Source: an uncultured Oribacterium sp.
GTDB lineage: Bacteria; Bacillota; Clostridia; Lachnospirales; Lachnospiraceae
NCBI GenBank assembly: GCA_900770445.1
Contig: CAAGKO010000039.1
Coordinates: forward strand, 1 to 36,464
Length of the DNA: 36,464 nt
Direction of reading: 5' to 3'
Part shown: piece by piece, positions 14,016-21,688 of the stretch
How the letters are laid out: each line of letters starts with the position of its first letter
Position numbering within the stretch: the first letter of the stretch is position 1
Program-made: the position numbers and the translations under genes
Notes under the pieces: generated by a model
Seen by the model: the letters and a program-made list of their open reading frames with translations, nothing else
Databases searched by the model: none
Told to the model about the DNA's origin: nothing

Positions 14016-15703
14016 GAACGAAACGACTGGGCGATATGCTGGTGGAGATGCATCTCATCACCGAGGAGCAGCTCCACCAGGCCCTGAAGATACAGAAGGA
14101 GGAGCGTGACCGACTGGGTGCGACGCTGGTGAAGCACGGCTTCATCACGGAGGCGCAGATGGTGGACGCGCTGCGACTGCAGCTGGGCATCGATTACATC
14201 GACCTCACGAAGACAGATATCAAGCCGGACATGTCGCAGTATATCCCGAAGGCGCTGGCCCGCGAGCATCGTATGGTGCCGGTATCCGTATCAAAGGATG
14301 TGCTTTTCCTCGCGATGGCAGATCCGACGAACTTCATGGCGATCGAGCAGGCGAAGATGGTCAGCAAGAAGAACATCGTGCCGATGATTGCGGCGGGCAA
14401 TGCCGTCGACCATGCGATCAGTACGCTGTATGGTAATGAAGGCGCCGCGCAGGCGATGGCGCAGATGCGCGCAGAGGCCGGCCTCGGCGAGGATGAGGTG
14501 ACGAGCGGAGAGGCGTCCGCGATCACCGAGAACGGCAACGTGGCGGCACCGACGATCCGACTCGTCAACTCGATCATCGAGCGTGCCTTCATCGAGAAGG
14601 CCTCCGATATTCACTGGGAGCCGTCCGAGAAGGATATGATTATCCGTATGCGTATCGATGGACGTCTGCATAAGATTCTGACGATTCCGCGGAATCTGCA
14701 GGAGTCGGTCATCTCCCGTGTAAAGATCATGTCGCATCTCGACATCGTCGAGCGGCGCGTGCCACAGGACGGACGTGCCAAGGTACGACTGAAGGGCGAA
14801 GACATTGATCTGCGAGTATCGACGCTGCCGACGATCTACGGCGAGAAGATCGTCATCCGAATCCTGCGACGGGACGGCAGTCAGTTGAACCGACGCGGCA
14901 TCGGACTGCCGGTGGGTGAGGACGCGAAGATCGATAAGCTGCTGGGCCTTACGTCCGGCGTCATCATGATCGTGGGTCCGACGGGTTCCGGTAAGTCCTC
15001 GACCATGTACGCGCTCGTGAACGAGCTGCTGAGCGAGACGACGAACCTGATTACGCTGGAGGATCCGGTCGAGTACAACATCCAGGGGGCGACCCAGGTG
15101 CAGATCAACGAGAAGGTGGGACTGACCTTCGCGTCGGGTCTGCGTGCGATCCTGCGTCAGGACCCGGATATCATCTGCGTCGGCGAGATCCGAGACGGTG
15201 AGACCGCGGAGATCGCGATGCGTGCTGCGATGACCGGACACCTCGTCATCACGACGATCCATACCGAGGATGCGGTGTCGGCCATCGACCGACTGAAGGA
15301 CATGGGTGTCGCGCCGTATCTGATTTCGGCGGGCGTGCGTGGCATCATCTCGCAGCGACTGCTGCGCCGGATCTGTCCGAGTTGCAAGGTGGTCGAGCAG
15401 ATGTCCCCGGATAAGCTGACGGCCGCAGGACTGCCGATGCGCCCGGGTCGGATCTTCTACCACGGCCGTGGCTGCGACAACTGCTTCAACACCGGCTACC
15501 GCGGACGAATCGGCGACTTCGAGGTGCTCGTCATGAACGACGCCCTCCGGAAGTGCATCACCGACGGTGCCGACAAGCAGGAGTTCCAGCGTCTCGCGCA
15601 CGAAACCGGCTACATCACCATGCTCGAAAACGCCGACAAGCTCGTCGACGAAGGCATCACCACCGTAGACGAAGTCATGCGGACGATCACGGGGATCGAC
15701 TGA
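14012..15703 (+). CDS. pilB: Type IV pilus assembly ATPase PilB with MshEN-type N-terminus
   Basis: Cytoplasmic hexameric ATPase of 563 residues that powers pilus extension. The N-terminal 60 residues contain two tandem 24-residue motifs, RLGDMLVEMHLITEEQLHQA and RLGATLVKHGFITEAQMVDA, which fit the MshEN c-di-GMP-binding pattern. The first has His where Gly is usual. The ATPase core follows: Walker A GPTGSGKS (322-329), Asp box TLEDPVEYN, Walker B DPDIICVGEIRD near 384, and His box GHLVITTIHTED. The zinc-binding tetracysteine is CPSC (456-459) and CDNC (about 488-491). It overlaps the EAL gene by 4 nt. It is followed by a hairpin and a strong terminator, so pilT and pilC are transcribed separately. 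Confidence 0.97.
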   Translation: MRTKRLGDMLVEMHLITEEQLHQALKIQKEERDRLGATLVKHGFITEAQMVDALRLQLGIDYIDLTKTDIKPDMSQYIPKALAREHRMVPVSVSKDVLFLAMADPTNFMAIEQAKMVSKKNIVPMIAAGNAVDHAISTLYGNEGAAQAMAQMRAEAGLGEDEVTSGEASAITENGNVAAPTIRLVNSIIERAFIEKASDIHWEPSEKDMIIRMRIDGRLHKILTIPRNLQESVISRVKIMSHLDIVERRVPQDGRAKVRLKGEDIDLRVSTLPTIYGEKIVIRILRRDGSQLNRRGIGLPVGEDAKIDKLLGLTSGVIMIVGPTGSGKSSTMYALVNELLSETTNLITLEDPVEYNIQGATQVQINEKVGLTFASGLRAILRQDPDIICVGEIRDGETAEIAMRAAMTGHLVITTIHTEDAVSAIDRLKDMGVAPYLISAGVRGIISQRLLRRICPSCKVVEQMSPDKLTAAGLPMRPGRIFYHGRGCDNCFNTGYRGRIGDFEVLVMNDALRKCITDGADKQEFQRLAHETGYITMLENADKLVDEGITTVDEVMRTITGID

Positions 15704-15721
15704 TCGGGTGATTACAGATAT

Positions 15722-15756
15722 CGCTTCATCGAGTGATTACAGGCATCGATGAAGCG
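15722..15756 (+). repeat. Perfect 11-bp inverted repeat after pilB
   Basis: CGCTTCATCGA and TCGATGAAGCG around 13 bases. GTGATTACAG occurs twice here and GATCACAGGCA once more, so the segment is also a short degenerate direct repeat. It sits just before the terminator. Confidence 0.6.
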
Positions 15757-15783
15757 TCCGATCACAGGCAACGATCATAATAT

Positions 15784-15825
15784 ACGCCGCCGGCTGTGCG
15801 AAAAGCATGGCCGGCGGCGTTTTTT
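15784..15825 (+). terminator. Terminator of the EAL-pilB transcript
   Basis: A perfect 11-bp stem ACGCCGCCGGC/GCCGGCGGCGT with a T-run at 15820-15825. Confidence 0.93.
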
Positions 15826-15869
15826 GTGTGGATGGGTTTGGTGACTCCTGCCTGAGCGGTTGCGGTTTT

Positions 15870-16340
15870 GTTTCACAGAAGAGGCGGATCGGGAGGGTGT
15901 GACATTAGATCGAGGCCGGCGCGCGATGAGCCGAGGCCTGGTGCGCAGCAGTCGTTTCACAGAAGTGGTAGATCTGTGGGCTGTGACATTATCTATTTTC
16001 GCAGAACGCCCTTGCTAAAGGGGGACGACATTAAGTCGGAGCTGGGTGTAGCCTGTGGGGAAGAGTAAAAAGGCTGTTTTTGACGCAAACCCCTCATTTT
16101 TCGAAGGAGTGACACTAAGTCAGAAGCCGAAATCTTCAAGTTCAGCCGGTGAAATCCCTGCTTTTCTAATGTCACTCATGCAGATAATCCATGGTTTGCG
16201 AAAAAACATAATGTCATGCCGCTCGGAAATCCATAGTTTGCGAAAGAGTCATAATGTCATGCCTCCTGAAATCAGCAGTTCTGTGAGAAAACTCAAAAAA
16301 TCTAATGGCACAGGCCGGAGATTTCCCTGGTTTATGAAAA
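15870..16340. repeat. Array of eight degenerate ~40-bp units, four in each orientation
   Basis: Each unit starts TTTC(A/G)CAGAA or TTTTCGCAAA and ends about 38 bases later in GTGACATTA, with a variable middle. Forward units end near 15907, 15991, 16033 and 16117; reverse units (TAATGTCA) start near 16167, 16209, 16252 and 16303. Spacings are close to 42 or 84 bases, apart from the last interval of 51. The two halves face each other around 16140. No gene is seen between 15830 and 16437. The units could fold as long hairpins with their opposite-facing partners. Confidence 0.7.
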
Positions 16341-16345
16341 GTCGA

Positions 16346-16445
16346 ACAGTTCAGCTTCCGAGATGGGTGTCCAGGTTTCAGCTTCCGCTATAAATAGCAA
16401 AGTTTCAGTTTCGGCTTCTGAAATGGGCGGCAACGTTTCAGCTTG
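16346..16445 (+). repeat. Degenerate direct repeats with GTTTCAGCTTCCG core
   Basis: (A/G)(G/T)TTCAGCTTCCG or close variants occur at about 16347, 16374, 16401 and 16434, spaced 27-33 bases, with GAGATGGG or GAAATGGG inside two units. The last unit runs into the 3' end of hicB and includes its stop codon. Confidence 0.55.
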
Positions 16446-16824
16446 ACTTCACCGCATATTTCCGGTACTCATGCATAGCTTCATTGCGGGCGAGTAGATA
16501 GAGGCAGTACTGATTCATGCTGATGCCTTCGCTTTTCGCACCATCTGCCAAACGTTTATGAAGACTACGCGGCATGCGTAGTTTAAATTCGCCGGAATAA
16601 TCCTCGAAGGACATCGGCTCCGGAATCACTTCCAGGTCGTCTATCGCAGCTTCCAGCCAGGCTCTTTTAGCATCCTTCAGATTCTCCAACGCTTCTTCGA
16701 TCGTCTCTCCTTGAGATATGCATCCCGGAAGCTCCGGGAAATGAACGACATACCCACCCTCGAGATCATCCGGAACGATCTCGATTCGATACTGAAGATT
16801 CATGTAGTATTCCAGAGTTTTCAT
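16438..16824 (-). CDS. hicB: Type II antitoxin HicB
   Basis: 128-residue antitoxin. The N-terminal half is the HicB RNase H-like fold (YRIEIVPDDLEGGYVVHFPELPGCISQGETIEEALENLKDAKRAW). The C-terminal half is an Arc/MetJ-type ribbon-helix-helix segment (GEFKLRMPRSLHKRLADGAKSEGISMNQYCLYLLA) that would bind the operator. Together these are the standard HicB build. It overlaps hicA by 4 nt (ATGA), so the pair is co-translated with the toxin first. Another possible start is Met8 (MNLQYRIEIVPD). The pair sits inside the pilus region, next to a repeat array, and reads against it, consistent with insertion. Confidence 0.95.
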   Translation of the reverse strand: MKTLEYYMNLQYRIEIVPDDLEGGYVVHFPELPGCISQGETIEEALENLKDAKRAWLEAAIDDLEVIPEPMSFEDYSGEFKLRMPRSLHKRLADGAKSEGISMNQYCLYLLARNEAMHEYRKYAVKSS

Positions 16825-17066
16825 TTTAACGCCTCCTCCTGCTCGATTACTTTTCTCACGATTACGACGTAGATTCGTTTCATACGCCCATGTTTCGGCA
16901 GCGTGATTGGATCGTGCCGATCTTTTCGAAATGTGTGATGACTACTGCCATTTCTTGGTGTGGCTTCAACATAACCATAATACAGCAGTATTTTACGTAA
17001 ATCTTCAAAACGGACATCTTCTGAAAGTGATAGGATTCGTTGAATTAATTTATCCCACTGCGACAT
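16821..17066 (-). CDS. hicA: Type II toxin HicA, mRNA interferase
   Basis: 81-residue toxin of the HicA family, an RNase with a double-stranded RNA-binding-like fold that cleaves mRNA. The catalytic His is in the motif NGSSHHTFRKDRHDPITLP, and the C-terminal KRIYVVIVRKVIEQ is typical. Length fits a slightly long HicA. AGGAGG lies four bases before the ATG. It is the first gene of hicAB, expressed from a near-perfect promoter carrying a duplicated 9-bp motif. Confidence 0.93.
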   Translation of the reverse strand: MSQWDKLIQRILSLSEDVRFEDLRKILLYYGYVEATPRNGSSHHTFRKDRHDPITLPKHGRMKRIYVVIVRKVIEQEEALK

Positions 17067-17078
17067 CGTTCCTCCTTT

Positions 17079-17107
17079 ATTATAAATGGTGTCATATATG
17101 GTGTCAA
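17079..17107 (-). promoter_or_regulatory. hicAB promoter with two direct operator repeats
   Basis: On the minus strand TTGACA (17107-17102), a 17-base spacer and TATAAT (17084-17079) are all consensus. ATGGTGTCA occurs twice on the plus strand, at 17086-17094 and 17098-17106, 12 bases apart. It covers the -35 and spacer and is the likely HicB binding site. Confidence 0.85.
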
Positions 17108-17258
17108 ATGTGCGATATAAATAGTATAACAGGGGGATGAAAATCTGAAAATGTCTGAAAACAGACTATAGTCGCCAGACAGACTAGAAAAATAGCCGAG
17201 TTTTCAAGGCTTTCAGGGAGTATAATGACTCTTGAAATTATTTTTGGAGATGAAGATT

Positions 17259-18254
17259 ATGGCTGAAAATGAAACAGGCATGCGCTTCCTAACGCGGGAT
17301 GCCATCAAATATCTGGCGATCGTGGCGATGACGCTGGATCATATCGCATATATATTTCTGGAGCCGGCGCTTCTCGCGTACGGCGAAGCCGGGACGGCAG
17401 CGGCAGGCACGATGGCGGCGGCCAATGCTGGCGTTCTGCCGGCGGGTGGCTGCGTGTTTTTGTCTGCGCTGCCCCCTGCGACGATCGAACTGCTCTACCG
17501 GCTCTTTCTGTGCATCGGGACATTTACAGGACCGGTGATGATCTACTTCCTGATCGAAGGCTACTTCTACACACATGATGTGCGGAGATATGCGAAGCGG
17601 CTGCTGCTGTTTGCACTGCTGTCGCAGCTGCCGTTCAGCCTGGCGAGCGGTGGCTTCTTCGGGAATATGCTTTTCACGCTGCTTATCTGCCTCGGCGTAC
17701 TGTATGTGCATGACCATGTGGCTGACGGAGGCCTGCGAAAGCTTCTGAATGTACTGCTGTTCTTCGTGAGCCTCTTTACAGACTGGAATTTTCTGTCGGT
17801 GCCGCTCGTCCTGTTCCTGCGTCCGGCGTTTCATCCGACGGCGCAGAAGGCGAGCACATATGGCGAGCGTGGCACAGCGGGTAGCCGGCATGAAGGGGAT
17901 GCACCCGTTGAGAATGCGACGCCTATAGTGGATCACGATGCCGATCAGCTGCAGAACGACGAAGCAGATCGGATGAACGTCTCTGTGAAAGCGCCGCGCT
18001 TCTATGTCGATCCTGCGGAGCAGCGGTGCGGGATGCTGAAGTGTGTCGCGTACTTCATCATGGTGTCCTGTCTCACGAGGGGGATGCTCGAGGGGGTGAC
18101 AGAGGCGCTCGGCATGGTGCTGGGCTTCGTGTGCATCGCGTACTTCTATAACGGACAGCAGGCGAAGACCCACCGGAAGTTTCATAAAAACTTCTTCTAT
18201 ATCTACTATCCGGCACATCTGCTGGTACTGTGGTGGCTTCACGCAATTCTTTAA
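17259..18254 (+). CDS. TraX-family membrane protein
   Basis: 331-residue polytopic membrane protein of the TraX family. TraX of the F plasmid N-acetylates pilin; chromosomal members are mostly uncharacterised. The N-terminal family motif is RFLTRDAIKYLAIVAMTLDHIAYIF, with several more membrane segments (LFLCIGTFTGPVMIYFLIEGYFYTHDVRRYAKRLLLFALLSQLP) and the C-terminal FFYIYYPAHLLVLWWLHAI. Two stretches are unusual: an Ala/Gly-rich loop near 45-75, and a hydrophilic insertion of about 70 residues near 205-270. ATG 17259 is preferred because GGAGA precedes it by eight bases. TATAAT at 17221-17226 may be its promoter. Its place between pilB and pilT makes pilin or surface acetylation an attractive but untested idea. 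Confidence 0.85.
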   Translation: MAENETGMRFLTRDAIKYLAIVAMTLDHIAYIFLEPALLAYGEAGTAAAGTMAAANAGVLPAGGCVFLSALPPATIELLYRLFLCIGTFTGPVMIYFLIEGYFYTHDVRRYAKRLLLFALLSQLPFSLASGGFFGNMLFTLLICLGVLYVHDHVADGGLRKLLNVLLFFVSLFTDWNFLSVPLVLFLRPAFHPTAQKASTYGERGTAGSRHEGDAPVENATPIVDHDADQLQNDEADRMNVSVKAPRFYVDPAEQRCGMLKCVAYFIMVSCLTRGMLEGVTEALGMVLGFVCIAYFYNGQQAKTHRKFHKNFFYIYYPAHLLVLWWLHAIL

Positions 18255-18459
18255 TTGTCGTTTCGTTTTAAATATTGTACCATTAACCTTAGTTGTTTTT
18301 TGTGATCGTTCAGACATGGAAACCGGCGGGCTGACAGCAGAAACCATACAGAGAGTTCGTGAAGAATCAAGTTGGGTCTCCGACGGAGTGTCTTCCGGGC
18401 TCAGCGTACAGCGCTTCTGGTTCGGTCCGCCGGTAAACATGTACATAACAGGGGGCTTT

Positions 18460-19515
18460 ATGAAGATAGCGGAGTATGTTTCACTGGCGGCGGAGCGTGG
18501 TGCGTCGGATATCCATCTGATCGCGGGGCTGCCGGCGAAGTGCCGTCTCGACGGGAGAATCGTGAATCTGAGTGAGGAGGTGCTGGCACCGGAGGACTGC
18601 GAGCGCCTCGCACGGGAGGTGGCCGGGGCGGACTATGAGAAGATCGTGTCGATCGGCGAGCTCGACTGTGCGGCGACGATCGCGGGAGAGCGTGTGCGTA
18701 TCAACCTGTTCCGGCAGCAGGGCCACATCTCGGCAGCGCTGCGCATCCTCAGTAACCGCATCCCGGCGCTCGATACACTCGGTCTGCCGAAGGTGGTGAG
18801 CAGCTTCCCGTCACTGCAGAAGGGTATCGTACTGGTCACCGGTGAAACCGGCTCCGGTAAATCGACGACACTGGCGGCGATCCTCGACCAGATCAATCAC
18901 ACGCGGAACGAGCACATCATCACGCTGGAGGATCCGATCGAGTACGTCTACACGCCGGATCAGTGCATCATCAATCAGCGCGAGATCGGCACCGACACGC
19001 AGTCCTACGCAGAGGGCCTGCGCGCCATCCTGCGTGAGGACCCGGATATCATCCTGATCGGCGAGATGCGTGACCTCGCCACGATCGAGACGGCGCTGAC
19101 CGCTGCCGAGACCGGACACCTCGTTTTCGCGACACTGCACACAAACAGCGCCGTGGACGCCATCGACCGTATCGTGAGCGTGTTCCCGGAGGCGCGGCAG
19201 GGACAGATCCGCCTGCAGCTCTCGACGACCCTGAAGGCCGTCCTCAGCCAGCAGCTCCTCGTGCGCGCGAACGGCCATGGCCGCGTCGTAGCAGCAGAGG
19301 TCATGATCGTCACCCAGGCGATCCAGAACCTGATCCGCGAGGGCAAGACGCCGCAGATGCAGAGCTTCATGCTCTCGAGCGCCGACCAGGGTGCCATCAC
19401 GATGGACAACTGCCTCATCCAGATGGCGATGGACGGCAGGATCCTCCCGCAGACCGCCGAGGAAGCCGGCGTCGACCGTGATTACATCCGGAAGAAGCTA
19501 CAGCTCGCGTGGTGA
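18460..19515 (+). CDS. pilT: Type IV pilus retraction ATPase PilT
   Basis: 351-residue hexameric ATPase that powers pilus retraction, of usual length. The N-terminal PAS-like domain includes GASDIHLIAGLPAKCRLDGRI. Walker A is GETGSGKS (128-135), Asp box TLEDPIEYVY, Walker B DPDIILIGEMRD near 196, and His box GHLVFATLHTNSAVDAIDRI, followed by the AGTMR-like region QGQIRLQLSTTLKAVLSQQL. I chose ATG at 18460 since the product then begins MKIAEYVSLAAERGASDIHL, as in other PilT proteins, and GGGGG lies four bases upstream. The 205 bases between the TraX-like gene and pilT hold no other gene or clear promoter. Confidence 0.96.
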   Translation: MKIAEYVSLAAERGASDIHLIAGLPAKCRLDGRIVNLSEEVLAPEDCERLAREVAGADYEKIVSIGELDCAATIAGERVRINLFRQQGHISAALRILSNRIPALDTLGLPKVVSSFPSLQKGIVLVTGETGSGKSTTLAAILDQINHTRNEHIITLEDPIEYVYTPDQCIINQREIGTDTQSYAEGLRAILREDPDIILIGEMRDLATIETALTAAETGHLVFATLHTNSAVDAIDRIVSVFPEARQGQIRLQLSTTLKAVLSQQLLVRANGHGRVVAAEVMIVTQAIQNLIREGKTPQMQSFMLSSADQGAITMDNCLIQMAMDGRILPQTAEEAGVDRDYIRKKLQLAW

Positions 19516-19798
19516 GTGAGGCCAATGCCTCCATCATGCACGATGCGGAAGAGGCTGGCGCGTGTGCTGGCCACTGTCTCATCCGGAACGTTGCGGATGA
19601 GATAATCTGCCGGGCAGGACAATGCCTACAGCAGGCATGCTGCGGAAGCGACGGATGAGCGCGTATGCAACGAAGCGTGACATGACAGAGCGACGGCGTA
19701 AACATTGTCCAAAAATGTTAAAATATCGCAAAATTTTGTGGCTTGCATGCCACAGTTAAGAATAACAGGAATGATTATTAATTTTTTAAATGACGATA
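19516..19798. other. Gene-free region between pilT and pilC
   Basis: No gene is supported. It holds a GAGGC/GCCTC hairpin right after pilT, a perfect 9-bp stem TCTCATCCG/CGGATGAGA near 19577-19602 without a T-run, and TGTGGC/GCCACA near 19737-19754. The last 100 bases are AT-rich and lead into the pilC promoter. Confidence 0.5.
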
Positions 19799-19826
19799 TT
19801 GACTTTAGTTTGAGGCATGGTAGAAT
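19799..19826 (+). promoter_or_regulatory. pilC promoter
   Basis: TTGACT (19799-19804), a 16-base spacer ending ATGG, and TAGAAT (19821-19826), an extended -10 form. Confidence 0.7.
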
Positions 19827-19908
19827 CTAGTTAGCAATCATAAACCGTGATTTCTGTATGGTCATGAGCATGCGGAGAAGCGGTTTTTCAGTGAGAGAGG
19901 GGAGCTGT

Positions 19909-21126
19909 TTGGTTACATATTCATACAGAGCACTAACCGTGGACGGGACCGAAACCAGAGGCGTCGTGCAGGCCGTGGATGAGTATGCTGCGGTGGCGCA
20001 GATCCGGCAGAAGTGTCCGGTCATCACGAGTATCACCCCGGTCAGAACAGGCGGAGCGGCGAGCAGACTCCTGCGTATGGAGATCGGAAGCCCGCGGGTG
20101 AAGACCCGGTCGCTGGCGCTGATGTGCTCACAGTTTGCGATTACGCTGAAATCCGGCATGCCGATCGGCCGCGCGATGGAAATGATCGCCCGACAGACGG
20201 ACGATAAGAAGCTTCGAAAGCTCCTGCTGGATGCGGCAGAGGATGTGCAGGGCGGTTCGACCGTCGCGCATGCCTTCGAAAAATACAAGGACGCGTTTCC
20301 GCTGACCTTCCTCGAGACGGTGCGGGCGGGCGAGCTGTCCGGTACACTCGATCACTCCTTCGCGCGGATGCATCGCTACTACGAGAACAGCGCGAAAAAC
20401 AGTGAGAAGGTGCGCGCCGCGCTGACGTATCCGATTTTCGTCGTGTGTGTCGCCGTCGTCGTCCTGATCATCATCATGGTGAAGGTCATCCCGACGCTTG
20501 CGCAGGTCTTCGAGGGCCTCGGCGGTGAGCTGCCGCTGATGACACGCATGATGATCGCGATGGCGAACTTCTTCGCGAAGTGGTGGATGCTCCTCGTCAT
20601 CGTCGTGCTGGCGCTGGTGGTCGCGTGGAAGCTCTTCACGAAGACCGAACGCGGCATGAAGCTGAAGGGTCAGATCCAGCTGCATCTCCCGGTCATCGGT
20701 AAGATCAATATCATGAACGGCGCAGCGGAATTTGCGAATACGATGTCGACGATGCTCGCGTCCGGACTGACGCTGAACAACGCCGTCTCCGTCACCTCGA
20801 AGGTGCTCGACAACTACCTCCTGCAGGAGGATGTCGCCGCGATGATCTCACAGATCGAGCAGGGCAAACAGCTCGGGGACTGCATGAAAAACTGCGCGTA
20901 CTTCCCAGGCACACTGAAGGAAATGTGCTCCGTCGGCGAGCAGACCGGTGAACTCGACCAGACACTCGGCGTCATCGGCGAGTACTTCACAGGCGAGACG
21001 GATCGGAGAATACAGCAGGCGATCTCGATGCTCGAGCCGACACTGCTGATCCTCATGGCGATCTTCGCAGGATTCCTGGTGATCTCGATCTATCTACCGA
21101 TGTTTACTATGTATAACCTTTTCTAA
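19909..21126 (+). CDS. pilC: Type IV pilus inner-membrane platform protein PilC
   Basis: About 405-residue T2SF-domain membrane protein that connects the assembly ATPases to the growing pilus. Two T2SF repeats are visible: the first with LCSQFAITLKSGMPIGRAMEMI and TFLETVRAGELSGTLDHSFARM, the second with FANTMSTMLASGLTLNNAVSV and MCSVGEQTGELDQTLGVIGEYF. Three hydrophobic segments are at about 168-190, 222-245 and the extreme C-terminus (TLLILMAIFAGFLVISIYLP). I prefer the TTG at 19909, because AGGGGAG precedes it and the product then begins (L)VTYSYRALTVDG as family members do; ATG 19858 would add 17 unusual residues. It is followed by the pilin gene. Confidence 0.94.
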   Translation: MVTYSYRALTVDGTETRGVVQAVDEYAAVAQIRQKCPVITSITPVRTGGAASRLLRMEIGSPRVKTRSLALMCSQFAITLKSGMPIGRAMEMIARQTDDKKLRKLLLDAAEDVQGGSTVAHAFEKYKDAFPLTFLETVRAGELSGTLDHSFARMHRYYENSAKNSEKVRAALTYPIFVVCVAVVVLIIIMVKVIPTLAQVFEGLGGELPLMTRMMIAMANFFAKWWMLLVIVVLALVVAWKLFTKTERGMKLKGQIQLHLPVIGKINIMNGAAEFANTMSTMLASGLTLNNAVSVTSKVLDNYLLQEDVAAMISQIEQGKQLGDCMKNCAYFPGTLKEMCSVGEQTGELDQTLGVIGEYFTGETDRRIQQAISMLEPTLLILMAIFAGFLVISIYLPMFTMYNLF

Positions 21127-21178
21127 GGTTGCACAATTCTTATGATATGAAAGTGATCCATGCGAGACACTTTTATAT

Positions 21179-21216
21179 AAACAAACATACCTATCAAGGG
21201 GAAACAAACATATCTA
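21179..21216 (+). repeat. 15-bp direct repeat in the pilin leader
   Basis: AAACAAACATACCTA and AAACAAACATATCTA are 23 bases apart, immediately before the AGGAGG of the pilin gene. They could bind a regulator or form an mRNA-stabilising leader. Confidence 0.55.
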
Positions 21217-21229
21217 GGAGGAAAAAAAT

Positions 21230-21688
21230 ATGTTCAAGAAGTTAAACAAAAAGGGATTTACCCTGGCTGAGCTGCTCGTCGTAGTAGCAATCATCGGCGT
21301 TTTAGTCGCTATTAGCATTCCAATTTTCACATCGCAGCTGGAGAAGAGCCGTGATGCCGTAACACTTGCAAATCTAAGATCTGCATATGCCATGGCACAG
21401 GCAGAATATCTGACAGCAAATGGTGTAGCGGATGAAGACACACAGAATGGTCAGACTATTAAGTATACTCCAGCAGCCGCTGGTTCACCTGATGGTTCCG
21501 TTACGGTTAGCGGTGTTGTATCAAAGGGCACAGCCGAGGGTCTGAATGGCCTTGAGGAACTTTCTTGGCTTACAAGCGAAGAACGAACGGCTTTAGCAGC
21601 GGATGATAGCCTTGGCGGTAATGCCAAGAGTTGGACCATCACATTTACCTATACTAATGGACTGATTAGCGCTGTTACTGCTGCTTAA
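21230..21688 (+). CDS. Type IV major pilin (prepilin)
   Basis: 152-residue prepilin, the structural subunit of the pilus. The leader MFKKLNKKG ends at the prepilin peptidase site (G9/F10), and FTLAELLVVVAIIGVLVAIS is the hydrophobic N-terminal helix with the required Glu at mature position 5. The rest is a Thr/Ala/Gly-rich globular head without a Cys pair. AGGAGG is well placed before the ATG. Codon use and base composition are more AT-rich than in pilC, as often seen for pilins under diversification. From codon 23 on, its sequence matches the reversed 5'-truncated pilin at 21818-22183. The prepilin peptidase and minor pilins are not in this window. Confidence 0.96.
   Translation: MFKKLNKKGFTLAELLVVVAIIGVLVAISIPIFTSQLEKSRDAVTLANLRSAYAMAQAEYLTANGVADEDTQNGQTIKYTPAAAGSPDGSVTVSGVVSKGTAEGLNGLEELSWLTSEERTALAADDSLGGNAKSWTITFTYTNGLISAVTAA

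Noticed and set aside
14291..15601. 436-codon minus-strand open frame opposite pilB
   Set aside because: Shadow of pilB in the complementary codon frame; no motifs.
15870..16340. CRISPR array
   Set aside because: Units face in two directions, both ends are only loosely conserved, the 'spacers' lie inside the unit, and there are no cas genes.
18316..18459. 48-codon N-terminal extension of pilT
   Set aside because: PilT proteins begin at MKIAEY-like sequence; the extension has no domain and the inner ATG has the better ribosome site.
19858..19908. 17-codon N-terminal extension of pilC from ATG 19858
   Set aside because: The family start and the AGGGGAG site both favour TTG 19909, though the ATG cannot be excluded.
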